The position numbers and the translations under genes were made by a program. From Pirellulaceae bacterium (GTDB lineage Bacteria > Planctomycetota > Planctomycetia > Pirellulales > Pirellulaceae), in NCBI GenBank assembly GCA_020846515.1, contig JADLDX010000757.1, positions 1 to 5,905 on the forward strand: a stretch of 5,905 bases of DNA. The letters run 5' to 3'. The notes under the pieces were generated by a model that saw only the letters and a list, made by a program, of their open reading frames with translations, was not told where the DNA came from and made no database searches. Shown piece by piece: positions 1-5,905 of this stretch; the first letter of the stretch is position 1; every line of letters starts with the position of its first letter.

Positions 1-897
1 AACGATAAAGTTCTGGGGACAGCCGACTATCTGGCGCCTGAGCAAGCGCTCAACAGTCATAAGGTCGATCATCGCGCGGACATCTATGGCCTGGGCTGCA
101 CGATGTACTTCATGCTGACCGGTAACGCACCGTTCCCAGAAGGCTCGATCGCGCAGCGGATTGCCAAGCACCAATCGAGTATGCCGACGGATGTCCGCAA
201 ACTGCGCAGCGATTGCCCAGGGGAACTAGAGGGCATCTGTGTCAAAATGATTCAGAAGGACCCCAAGTTTCGTTACGCGTCGTGCACTCAAGTGGCTGAA
301 GTTCTCGATGCCTGGCGTGTCAAGTATTTAGCAGACCAGAAACGATTCGCTAAAGTGGGCGGCGGCAGCGGCGATAGCCATTTGAATTTAGGCGAAGAGA
401 GCCAGGTGGGTTCGGGCCGGTTGTCGCCTTCATCGATCGATACGGTCAGTAACCGTTCCAGTGACACAGAAGCGGGCAGGTCGAGCAGCAGTGGCTCCAA
501 ACTCTCCAGTGGTGATAGCGGCATTCTGATGCGGATCGCCAACAAAGGCGGCTCCTCTGACGAGACCAGTCGCATCGACTTGGAAGCAGAAATTCGCCGA
601 CGCTCGGCTCAATCGACCACGCATGGGCAAGCCAGCGGCGATGGCAAATCATCGCCGAGCACGGGCAGCGCAGTTGGGGCGGGAGCGGGTTCTTCAGGTA
701 CCAGTACCACGGGCACAAAACCTGGCTCCAAGCCGGGCACACAGGTAGTGGCCAAAGCGATCTCTAAGCCGATGACCCAGCCCGTGGCATTACCCAATTC
801 TCGCACCAAGCTGGTCGCGGTTATAGCCGGCCTGGTCGTCCTGCTGGTCTTGGCCGTCGGTATGGGCATCTTCATCTACTATCGGCTCGCCTCGTAG
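1..897 (+). CDS. Ser/Thr protein kinase (PknB-like), 3' part, C-terminally membrane-anchored
   Basis: This is a partial gene open at the left edge; 298 codons plus a TAG stop are visible. The reading frame is open from base 1, so the Met codon at 103 is internal and not the start. Window residues 1-15 hold the end of the activation segment ([10 protein letters not shown], the GT..Y.APE signature). D27 and G32 in DIYGLG match kinase subdomain IX, and R91 in DPKFRYAS matches the subdomain XI arginine. The catalytic domain ends near residue 105. The Gly-rich loop, catalytic Lys, HRD and DFG motifs lie outside the window, so catalytic competence cannot be judged. Residues 106-270 are a Ser/Gly/Thr-rich, probably disordered linker, a plausible autophosphorylation target. 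A hydrophobic helix spans about 271-294 (bases 811-882), with only RLAS after it. The kinase should therefore face the cytoplasm on a C-terminal anchor with no extracellular sensor. The stop codon lies inside the repeat element at 894-960. Its substrate is unknown. Confidence 0.93.
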   Translation, partial: NDKVLGTADYLAPEQALNSHKVDHRADIYGLGCTMYFMLTGNAPFPEGSIAQRIAKHQSSMPTDVRKLRSDCPGELEGICVKMIQKDPKFRYASCTQVAEVLDAWRVKYLADQKRFAKVGGGSGDSHLNLGEESQVGSGRLSPSSIDTVSNRSSDTEAGRSSSSGSKLSSGDSGILMRIANKGGSSDETSRIDLEAEIRRRSAQSTTHGQASGDGKSSPSTGSAVGAGAGSSGTSTTGTKPGSKPGTQVVAKAISKPMTQPVALPNSRTKLVAVIAGLVVLLVLAVGMGIFIYYRLAS

Positions 898-960
898 CCA
901 CCGTCGCCAGACGGTGGACTTGGCTGATGGCGAAATCCACCGCTTGGCAGTGGTGGCTAC
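894..960. repeat. REPIN-like element: two inverted GTAG-headed palindromes
   Basis: Arm 1 on the plus strand is GTAG (894-897), stem CCACCGTC (898-905), loop GCCA (906-909) and stem GACGGTGG (910-917), a perfect 8-bp hairpin. Arm 2, read on the minus strand from 960 to 937, is GTAG, CCACCACT, loop GCCA, AGCGGTGG. The two arms agree at 18 of 24 positions, with the differences confined to the inner stem. The outer 9 bp (894-902 and 952-960) are perfect inverted repeats, so the whole element can also fold as one long hairpin around a 19-nt spacer (918-936). A GTAG head followed by a palindrome is the known signature of REP sequences mobilised by RAYT (IS200-like) transposases, and inverted pairs are called REPINs. 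Membership of a repeat family is inferred, since only one copy is in view. The element could also act as a transcription terminator or mRNA stabiliser. Confidence 0.7.
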
Positions 961-1004
961 CTAAAGGGCACCCTAGTAGAGAACCACGTTAACGCGGAAT
1001 GATT

Positions 1005-1027
1005 GACGAGTCGCGGAGCGATTCGTC
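1005..1027. terminator. Intergenic hairpin, possible bidirectional terminator
   Basis: GACGAGTCGC (1005-1014) and GCGATTCGTC (1018-1027) pair over 10 bp around a 3-nt GGA loop. One pair is G-U in plus-strand RNA and A-C in minus-strand RNA. The hairpin lies between two convergent genes, 18 bp beyond the end of the minus-strand cytochrome. The sequence after it on the plus strand is only moderately T-rich (TACATGTTTTGTT), and no U-tract follows on the minus strand. It is therefore not a canonical intrinsic terminator, and its placement is the main argument for the role. Confidence 0.45.
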
Positions 1028-1045
1028 TACATGTTTTGTTGCCCG

Positions 1046-3019
1046 TTATTTCCCGACCCAGCTCTTAACGAACTTATCGGGTGGCAAGAAGGTTTGCGTG
1101 CAGGCTTCCGGAAAGGGTTTGCCTTCGCGCATCAAATCCAGCAAGGCATCGAACTGTTTGCGATTGCGTCGATCCATCATCACGCCGACTAACTTCATGC
1201 CGACCAGGCCTGAGGCTTCGTCGTCCAAGCGTCCTTCGAGCAGCGTTTCCGATTTATCAACCATCGCGGCAGCGGCAGGTAACGTACGTTTCCATTGTTC
1301 GACGCGCGCATCACCTCTAGCCGCCGTTGCGATCGCGACATTGCGTGCTACGCCTTCGGCAAACCAGTCAGGCACTTGCGGCAGCGAGCCCACATCAGCG
1401 CCGGCGAATTGTTGAGCCAAGAGTCCGACCTGTTGCTTGGCATCCAACTTGGTATCGTCCACTACAGCCACATAAACATCCAAAGGGGTGGCTCGCCAGT
1501 GGCCTTGCCAGTTGGGAGGCAGCTTGCGATTTTCATTCATGCGACCGAACTCGCTGTAGTCATAACGACCTTTGTAAATGAAGATCGCTACGCCACCTTT
1601 GACCATGCTGCCTGCGGGTAAACGCAGTTGATTACGCACATCGGCGAGCGCTTGCTGACCAGCGGCCAGCCAGTCGTCAGCGCGACCTTGAGTGATGTTG
1701 CCCAAAACGAACAGGTCACTATTGCTGGCAATCGACGGCTCGGAGGTTGGTAGTACTTTCTTCCACAAATCTTTAGCGCGTTCGGTACGACGGGCGAGTA
1801 GTTCTTGATGAGAAGCCGCAGCCGCCCAGGCCTGGTTAACTACATTTTCGATGGCCAACGTTGGACTGGCACCGTCGTAGGTCGCGCCTTCTTTGATCCA
1901 AGTGCTGATCAAGGCGATCTTTGCATCCGACAGAGCAGGGCGTCCTGCCGGCATCCGTTGTCCGGCGAGTCCTTTCAATTTCTTGATCAATAAACTTTCA
2001 TCAGGTTTGCCGGGCACGATCACTCGTCCACTATCGCCACCGCGACGCATGGCCGCAAAGTTATCCATGCTCAGACCACCCGACGCCCGACGGCCATTGA
2101 TATGGCAACCGTTGCAGTTCTCCATCAGTAGGGGCGCGATGTCGGCAGCATACTTGACTGTTTCTTGGCCGGTGGGAGCCGTAATTTTATCGGCGTCGGG
2201 ATTGGCTGTGGCCATCGTCCCTTCCGCTTTCGCGTAGCTGTTCAGCGGTGCCATCGGGTCCGGCCCGTCGAACTTAGCGCCGCTATCGATCCATTTTTTG
2301 AGTTTCGCAAAGTTCTCATCGCTCACTTTGCCGCCGCCGCGCGGCATATCGCCGGACTCGATTACTTCGACAATGCGCGAACCCTTGGATCCACCAGGCG
2401 AAACTACTTTGCGCCCGTTGATACCCTGCATCAATTCATTGAAGGACGCCATCGAGAACTGTCCCTGGCGGCGATTGATGTGGCAATTACCGCATTGCCC
2501 GACGAGAAAGGGGGCAATATCAGATTTGAAACTAACCATGTCGGTTGTCGCTGCCGGTTTTTCCTCGCCGATCAACTCATCCCAGCGTGGTAACACTTCG
2601 AGCGTCGCGCCCTCCAACTCCAGCAACGCATGGGCTTTCTCTAAACGCGAGTAGATGGGTCGCAGCGTCTTCTGAAGGGCAGGATCTTTGACTTCGAGCA
2701 ATTTCAGCAGGATCTTTTGAGCGTTGGTCAGTTTGGCGGCCGACTCTTCAAATTTACTACTGCTGTAGAACCGGCCCGCAATCGTGATCTCGCTCTCGAT
2801 CTCCGAAATCTGCTTGCGCTGCTCGGCGGTGACCGCCGCCCGGGCCTGTCCCGTAAATCCCGGAACCATGGCCAGGCCGAGTAGCACGCAGGCCCAGTTC
2901 AGGCAGGCCCAGTTCAAGCCGGCCCAGTTCAAGCCCAAACGCCGGCATGAGCCCCCAAACTGCGAGCCCCCAGAGTTAGAGTAGCCGTGGAATAGCCTGG
3001 GAGTTTCTACACGCGCCAT
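1046..3019 (-). CDS. Exported di-haem c-type cytochrome with degenerate gluzincin-like C-terminal domain
   Basis: This is a complete gene of 657 residues with a TAA stop. The N-terminus has a long polar stretch ending in RR (26-27), a hydrophobic core and a likely cleavage site near QARA (58-61), so export is likely. Residues 63-150 look alpha-helical and TPR-like. Two cytochrome modules of the planctomycete PSCyt1 type follow. The first spans about 161-251, with haem motif CGNCH at 176-180 and likely distal ligand M225. The second spans about 287-383, with CNGCH at 302-306 and likely ligand M356. Each ends with a W-I-x-x-G-A type helix. The region 390-657 carries PDWFAEGVA (550-558), resembling the W-x-x-E-G-x-A segment of gluzincin metallopeptidases, but the expected HExxH position reads AQQFA (535-539). 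It is probably catalytically dead. The role is unknown; electron transfer or haem-dependent sensing outside the cytoplasm is inferred. No clear Shine-Dalgarno sequence precedes the ATG. That start was chosen because it is the only ATG upstream of the signal core. Confidence 0.9.
   Translation of the reverse strand: MARVETPRLFHGYSNSGGSQFGGSCRRLGLNWAGLNWACLNWACVLLGLAMVPGFTGQARAAVTAEQRKQISEIESEITIAGRFYSSSKFEESAAKLTNAQKILLKLLEVKDPALQKTLRPIYSRLEKAHALLELEGATLEVLPRWDELIGEEKPAATTDMVSFKSDIAPFLVGQCGNCHINRRQGQFSMASFNELMQGINGRKVVSPGGSKGSRIVEVIESGDMPRGGGKVSDENFAKLKKWIDSGAKFDGPDPMAPLNSYAKAEGTMATANPDADKITAPTGQETVKYAADIAPLLMENCNGCHINGRRASGGLSMDNFAAMRRGGDSGRVIVPGKPDESLLIKKLKGLAGQRMPAGRPALSDAKIALISTWIKEGATYDGASPTLAIENVVNQAWAAAASHQELLARRTERAKDLWKKVLPTSEPSIASNSDLFVLGNITQGRADDWLAAGQQALADVRNQLRLPAGSMVKGGVAIFIYKGRYDYSEFGRMNENRKLPPNWQGHWRATPLDVYVAVVDDTKLDAKQQVGLLAQQFAGADVGSLPQVPDWFAEGVARNVAIATAARGDARVEQWKRTLPAAAAMVDKSETLLEGRLDDEASGLVGMKLVGVMMDRRNRKQFDALLDLMREGKPFPEACTQTFLPPDKFVKSWVGK
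2888..2935 (-). repeat. 15-bp tandem repeat, three copies, inside the signal peptide
   Basis: Three 15-bp units lie at 2891-2905, 2906-2920 and 2921-2935 on the plus strand. The last two are identical (GGCCCAGTTCAAGCC) and the first differs at two bases. Translated on the minus strand they give LNWAG, LNWAC, LNWAC at residues 30-44, at the start of the hydrophobic core of the export signal. The unit length is a multiple of three, so copy-number change would keep the frame. Confidence 0.85.
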
Positions 3020-3203
3020 CGCTGTTTGCTCACGTTCTAGATAAGGTGACCGGATCAGGAATGCAAAAAGGGCTAAATCCGCCGGCCAATTGGACTATCT
3101 TCGTCGATTTCCGCGGCCCACGCCGGGAATGACGCAGCCGTACTCCAACAGACCACTACTCCATATTAACAGCGATTCGATTGGTCTGCTGTACTCATTT
3201 GGG

Positions 3204-3226
3204 TGGCCGTGATGATAGACCGGCCA
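3204..3226. promoter_or_regulatory. Dyad TGGCCG-N11-CGGCCA, candidate operator
   Basis: The two 6-bp arms (3204-3209 and 3221-3226) are perfect reverse complements 11 bp apart, a spacing that suits a dimeric helix-turn-helix regulator on one DNA face. The dyad overlaps the putative -35 box of the plus-strand cytochrome promoter, where a bound protein would block polymerase. The arms are short and GC-rich, so chance remains possible. Confidence 0.3.
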
Positions 3227-3244
3227 AGTGGCTCGACATACAAT
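3216..3244 (+). promoter_or_regulatory. Putative sigma-70-type promoter of the PSCyt1/PSCyt2 gene
   Basis: TAGACC (3216-3221) lies 17 bp from TACAAT (3239-3244). The -10 box matches TATAAT at five of six positions and the -35 box matches TTGACA at four of six. Transcription would start near 3251, leaving a leader of about 43 nt before the ATG at 3294. This is a visual match only. Confidence 0.35.
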
Positions 3245-3293
3245 AGACAGTCAGTGGTTCAGCCCACGCCCACGCAACCCCACCTCAGTACCC

Positions 3294-5905
3294 ATGGAAT
3301 CCCCGTTCATGCGATGGACATTGGCCTGTTTGATGCTGTTTTGTGTGACTGCGCTGCCTCGGGTCATCAACGCGGATGACCAAGTGCAGTTTAACCGCGA
3401 CGTACGGCCGATCTTAAGTGCGGCTTGCTATCGTTGCCACGGTTTTGATGCCAAGGCGCGGCAAGCCGATTTGCGACTGGACGTGGCCGAGGAAGCCGTT
3501 AAGCCTCGCGACTCAGGCGCTGCCATTGTGCCGGGCAAACCCGACGAGAGCCAGCTCTGGAAACGCATCCTGAGCTCGGATCCCGATCAGGTCATGCCTC
3601 CTCCGGACGCGGTGCGCCAGTTGACTGAGCAAGAACGCGACGTGATCCGGCGCTGGCTGGCCCAAGGTGGCAAATATCAAAAACATTGGGCTTTGGAGCC
3701 AATTACTCCACCAACTCTGCCAGCGCCCTCGGAATCGCATCTGGCCTGGAAGGACAACCCACTCGACCGCTTTTTGCTGCCTGGTATCGTTGCCAGTGGC
3801 CTACAACCGCAAAGCGAGGCCGACCGACGCACGCTCATCCGCCGAGTGGCTTTTACACTGACCGGTTTGCCACCCAAGACAGACGAAGTTGAGCAATACA
3901 TCAACGATACGTCGGCCAATGCCTATGAACAAATGGTCGAGCGTTACTTGTCCAGTTCTGCCTATGGCCAAGAGATGGCCCGTCATTGGCTGGATGTAGC
4001 TCGCTATGGCGATACCCACGGGTTGCATTTGGATAACGTGCGCGACGTTTGGGCCTATCGCGACTGGGTCGTGGACGCTTTTAATAGCAATCAACCCTTC
4101 GACCAGTTCACCGTTGACCAATTGGCCGGCGATCTACTGCCCAATCCCTCGCAATCGCAGTTGGTGGCTACCGGTTTCAATCGCTGCAACGTGACAACTA
4201 GCGAAGGTGGAGCGATCAAGGACGAATTCTTGTTCCGATATGCCGTCGATCGCGCTAGCACCACCGTACAAACCTGGTTGGGAATGACCGGTGGTTGTGC
4301 GGTATGCCACGATCACAAATATGATCCACTAACGATGAACGAGTTCTACTCGTTTTATGCATTCTTCTATAGCGCTGCCGATCCTGCCATGGACGGCAAT
4401 GCCAGCGATACCCCGCCCTATCTTTCGTTGGCTACGCCAGCACAAAAAGCAGAGCTGGAACGGCTGAAGAAGATAGAACAAGACTTGGAGAAACGTTGCC
4501 AGGAGTTGGCTGAAGCCGAGGCCAAAGCATGGGAAAGCGTAGCCGCCAGCAGCGCAGCGCCATCAACAGCCAATTCGAATGTTTCGCAGGAGGTCGATGA
4601 TCTTTGGCTGGACGACAACCTGCCAATGGGCGCAACCGGCAGCAATACAACTCGCAATCGCGAAGTCTGGACGGACTCAACCGTCATGGAAATACCAGTG
4701 GGTCAGCGCGCGTTGCGACTGGCCTTTGGAGATTATTATCAGCAGAAAATTGACGGCGGCATCGTGCCCCGGGTAATTCCCAACGCACCCAAGCTGATGT
4801 TCTGGTTGCACATCGATCCCAACAATCCTTCGAAAGCGGTCATGCTGGAATTGAACACCAGCGCCGGACAGCGCCGTTATGGTTGGGGTAAGACCGATCT
4901 GCTGCGCAAGGGGGAATTCAAAGCGGACAATAATCGACTGATGGGGCCATTACCAGAGGTGGCTAAGTGGCACTTGATGTCGATCGATGCCAGCGAGCTA
5001 AATCTGCCTGCAGGCACGTTTGTCAACGACATGTTGCTTTCCCAATTCGGTGGCATCTGCTGGATAGATGGCCTGCGCGTCCAAGGCGAACGCGCCGCCA
5101 ATGACCCCGGTGCTGCGCTGGAGAATTGGTGGAAGTATGGCCAGGATCGCACTATTCCTCTGGTACCAGCCGAAGTGGCCAAGGTCTTAAAGGCCGGACC
5201 AATCGCGAAGGTCACCAGTACTGACAGTAAGCCCAAGACAGATAACGTGCCCAGTGCCAACGATAAGACTGGTGCTGACAAAAAGGCCGGCGCTGACAAC
5301 AAGAGTGATGAAAAGACCAAGGAAGCTGACAAGAACACGGATGCTTCGAAAGCTCAACAGGCCAAGCCAGCCACTGGAACCAAGAAGGCCAAAGGTCGTA
5401 ACAGGAAGAAGAACAATGCGAATCCACAGGCCAAAGAGGCTCAGGCTGCCCAGCCAGGCACAGCGAACCCAGCAGGCACAGCGAACCCAGCAGGTGAAGC
5501 AGGCCAGGCGGGTGAAGCCGACCAGTCTGCAGGTCTCAGCCCTGGCACGCTGTTCCAGTTGCGGACTCAGTTTGCCAAGTATGTTGCTCGCGATGTAAGT
5601 GCGGAGTTAAAGGCCGCGAGAATTGGTTGGCAACGCGCCTACGATGCCTGGAAAGGTTTGGAAAAGAGCATCCCCGGCACGATGATCTTCGGCGACTTGC
5701 CCGAACCTCGGACGGCCCATGTCATGAAGCGAGGCCAATACGATCAACCGGGTGACGAGGTCAAGCCAGGTACGCCTGCGTTTTTGCCGCCGTTAAAGGT
5801 AGCCGATGGTCAAACACGCGCGACGCGATTGGACATGGCCAAATGGTTGGTCAGCCCCGAACATCCGTTAACCGCTCGCGTAACGGTCAATCGGTTTTGG
5901 CAACA
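3294..5905 (+). CDS. Exported planctomycete cytochrome PSCyt1-PSCyt2(DUF1549)-PSD1(DUF1553), 5' part
   Basis: The frame is open for 870 codons to the right edge without a stop. A signal peptide covers residues 1-27, with likely cleavage after INA. The ATG at 3309 (M6, followed by Arg) is an equally good start, and neither has a clear Shine-Dalgarno sequence. PSCyt1 spans about 30-125, with haem motif CYRCH at 45-49, VPGKPDES at 79-86 and likely axial M101 in VMPPPD. PSCyt2/DUF1549 spans about 155-360, with LDRFL (157-161), RHWLDVARYGD (230-240), QLAGDLLP (276-283) and a second CxxCH (CAVCHDHKYDP, 335-345). A charged, probably coiled-coil helix lies at 382-416. Next comes a beta-rich lectin-like domain at about 434-600, then a Lys/Asp/Ala-rich to Ala/Gly/Pro-rich low-complexity tract at about 637-747. 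The lead-in to PSD1/DUF1553 includes LPEPRTAHVMKRGQYDQPG (802-820) and HPLTARVTVNRFWQ (857-870), where the window cuts. Several hundred more residues are expected. Family function is unsettled; a link to extracytoplasmic redox chemistry or polysaccharide use has been suggested. Confidence 0.95.
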   Translation, partial: MESPFMRWTLACLMLFCVTALPRVINADDQVQFNRDVRPILSAACYRCHGFDAKARQADLRLDVAEEAVKPRDSGAAIVPGKPDESQLWKRILSSDPDQVMPPPDAVRQLTEQERDVIRRWLAQGGKYQKHWALEPITPPTLPAPSESHLAWKDNPLDRFLLPGIVASGLQPQSEADRRTLIRRVAFTLTGLPPKTDEVEQYINDTSANAYEQMVERYLSSSAYGQEMARHWLDVARYGDTHGLHLDNVRDVWAYRDWVVDAFNSNQPFDQFTVDQLAGDLLPNPSQSQLVATGFNRCNVTTSEGGAIKDEFLFRYAVDRASTTVQTWLGMTGGCAVCHDHKYDPLTMNEFYSFYAFFYSAADPAMDGNASDTPPYLSLATPAQKAELERLKKIEQDLEKRCQELAEAEAKAWESVAASSAAPSTANSNVSQEVDDLWLDDNLPMGATGSNTTRNREVWTDSTVMEIPVGQRALRLAFGDYYQQKIDGGIVPRVIPNAPKLMFWLHIDPNNPSKAVMLELNTSAGQRRYGWGKTDLLRKGEFKADNNRLMGPLPEVAKWHLMSIDASELNLPAGTFVNDMLLSQFGGICWIDGLRVQGERAANDPGAALENWWKYGQDRTIPLVPAEVAKVLKAGPIAKVTSTDSKPKTDNVPSANDKTGADKKAGADNKSDEKTKEADKNTDASKAQQAKPATGTKKAKGRNRKKNNANPQAKEAQAAQPGTANPAGTANPAGEAGQAGEADQSAGLSPGTLFQLRTQFAKYVARDVSAELKAARIGWQRAYDAWKGLEKSIPGTMIFGDLPEPRTAHVMKRGQYDQPGDEVKPGTPAFLPPLKVADGQTRATRLDMAKWLVSPEHPLTARVTVNRFWQ
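4593..5093 (+). other. Lectin-like (concanavalin-type) insert within the cytochrome
   Basis: Residues 434-600 of the plus-strand cytochrome are predicted beta-rich. They carry landmarks I recall from inserts in other planctomycete PSCyt/PSD1 proteins: DDLWLDDNLPMGA (435-447), WLHIDPNNPSKAVMLEL (504-520), YGWGKTDLL (529-537), MGPLP (550-554) and GGICWIDGLRV (586-596). The landmarks resemble a jelly-roll carbohydrate-binding fold, and sugar binding is inferred only. The domain sits between PSCyt2 and PSD1, so it may bring the haem modules to a glycan or surface. Confidence 0.55.
5202..5534 (+). other. Low-complexity linker within the cytochrome
   Basis: Residues 637-747 have strongly biased composition. 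The first part is rich in Lys, Asp, Ala and Thr, with echoes of GADKKAGADNK; a basic patch KKAKGRNRKKN lies at 697-707; the last part is rich in Ala, Gly, Gln and Pro. No globular fold is expected. It probably works as a flexible or wall-associated spacer between the lectin-like domain and PSD1. The frame stays open throughout, so it is not a frameshift product. Confidence 0.75.
5455..5494 (+). repeat. 18-bp tandem repeat coding GTANPA twice
   Basis: The unit GGCACAGCGAACCCAGCA occurs at 5457-5474 and again, identically, at 5475-5492, with matching flanking bases extending the period to 5455-5494. It lies in frame in the low-complexity linker and codes for GTANPA-GTANPA. Exact identity at the DNA level points to recent duplication by slippage. 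Confidence 0.85.

Larger units (their letters stand above)
3020..3293. other. Divergent intergenic region between the two cytochrome genes
   Basis: This 274-bp gap has no convincing ORF or RNA gene and must hold the 5' signals of both divergent genes. Besides the promoter and dyad listed separately, it contains a direct repeat TACTCCA (3141-3147 and 3157-3163) and an inverted pair CAGACCA/TGGTCTG (3149-3155 and 3182-3188). Either may be chance. An in-frame GTG at 3228 could extend the plus-strand protein by 22 residues, but no ribosome binding site precedes it. Confidence 0.7.

Noticed and set aside
894..960. Inverted repeats as an insertion sequence end or attachment site
   Set aside because: No transposase or integrase gene is nearby and no target duplication is visible. 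The GTAG-headed hairpin pair fits a REPIN better.
999..1415. Plus-strand open frame of 138 codons
   Set aside because: It is antisense to the 3' end of the cytochrome gene, shows no domain-like pattern, and the minus-strand frame has clear family motifs.
2165..2593. Plus-strand open frame of 142 codons
   Set aside because: It is antisense to the two haem domains, whose CxxCH and Met motifs establish the minus strand as coding.
2888..2932. LNWAC repeats as a pentapeptide-repeat protein or a lipobox
   Set aside because: Three units are too few for a pentapeptide-repeat fold and lack the usual A-D/N-L pattern. The cysteines have Trp-Ala before them and no preceding hydrophobic core, so they are not lipoprotein sites.
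2936..2947. RR at residues 26-27 of the cytochrome as a Tat signal
   Set aside because: The context CRRLGLNW lacks the expected Ser/Thr before RR and the Phe/Leu-Lys after it. Haem c is normally attached after Sec export.
3038..3066. Minus-strand promoter TTGCAT-17-TATCTA for the 657-residue cytochrome
   Set aside because: Each box matches consensus at only three of six positions, and the leader would be only about 12 nt long.
3086..3093. Palindrome CCAATTGG
   Set aside because: It is an 8-bp perfect palindrome with no extension or partner, expected by chance at this scale.
4877..5338. Minus-strand open frame of 153 codons with Leu/Ser/Ala-rich, membrane-like sequence
   Set aside because: It lies opposite the lectin-like domain and low-complexity linker of the large cytochrome. 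Its hydrophobic look follows from reading Lys/Asp/Ala codons backwards.

Overview
The window looks like Planctomycetota, most likely Pirellulales. The signs are a fragment containing the PSCyt1, PSCyt2 and start of PSD1 modules that are hallmarks of that phylum, a second secreted multi-haem cytochrome, and a PknB-type Ser/Thr kinase with a long low-complexity linker. The lineage is inferred from protein architecture and recalled family patterns; no search was run.

Layout. (1) 1-897, plus strand: the 3' part of a membrane-anchored Ser/Thr protein kinase, running in from the left edge. (2) 894-1045: a short convergent intergenic region with a 67-bp pair of inverted palindromes resembling a REPIN (GTAG-headed REP doublet), whose first bases supply the kinase stop codon, then a separate 10-bp hairpin that may terminate transcription. 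(3) 1046-3019, minus strand: a complete 657-residue exported protein with two c-type haem domains and a C-terminal region resembling a gluzincin peptidase that has lost its HExxH site. (4) 3020-3293: a divergent promoter region with one plausible sigma-70-type promoter and an overlapping dyad. (5) 3294-5905, plus strand: a large exported PSCyt1/PSCyt2/(PSD1) cytochrome, open at the right edge. It is absent from any list of closed ORFs because no stop falls inside the window.

The two cytochromes are divergently transcribed from a 274-bp gap, and both should be exported and carry covalent haem. Co-regulation or a shared role outside the cytoplasm is reasonable but inferred. In related genomes the PSCyt1/PSCyt2/PSD1 gene is usually followed by a DUF1501 gene, which may lie just past the right edge. 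Nothing ties the kinase to the cytochromes beyond adjacency, and it is convergent with the nearer one.

I see no tRNA, rRNA, CRISPR array or transposase gene. The most unusual items are the REPIN-like element forming the kinase stop codon, the degenerate peptidase module fused to tandem cytochromes, the 15-bp tandem repeat inside a signal peptide, and the lectin-like plus low-complexity insert in the large cytochrome.
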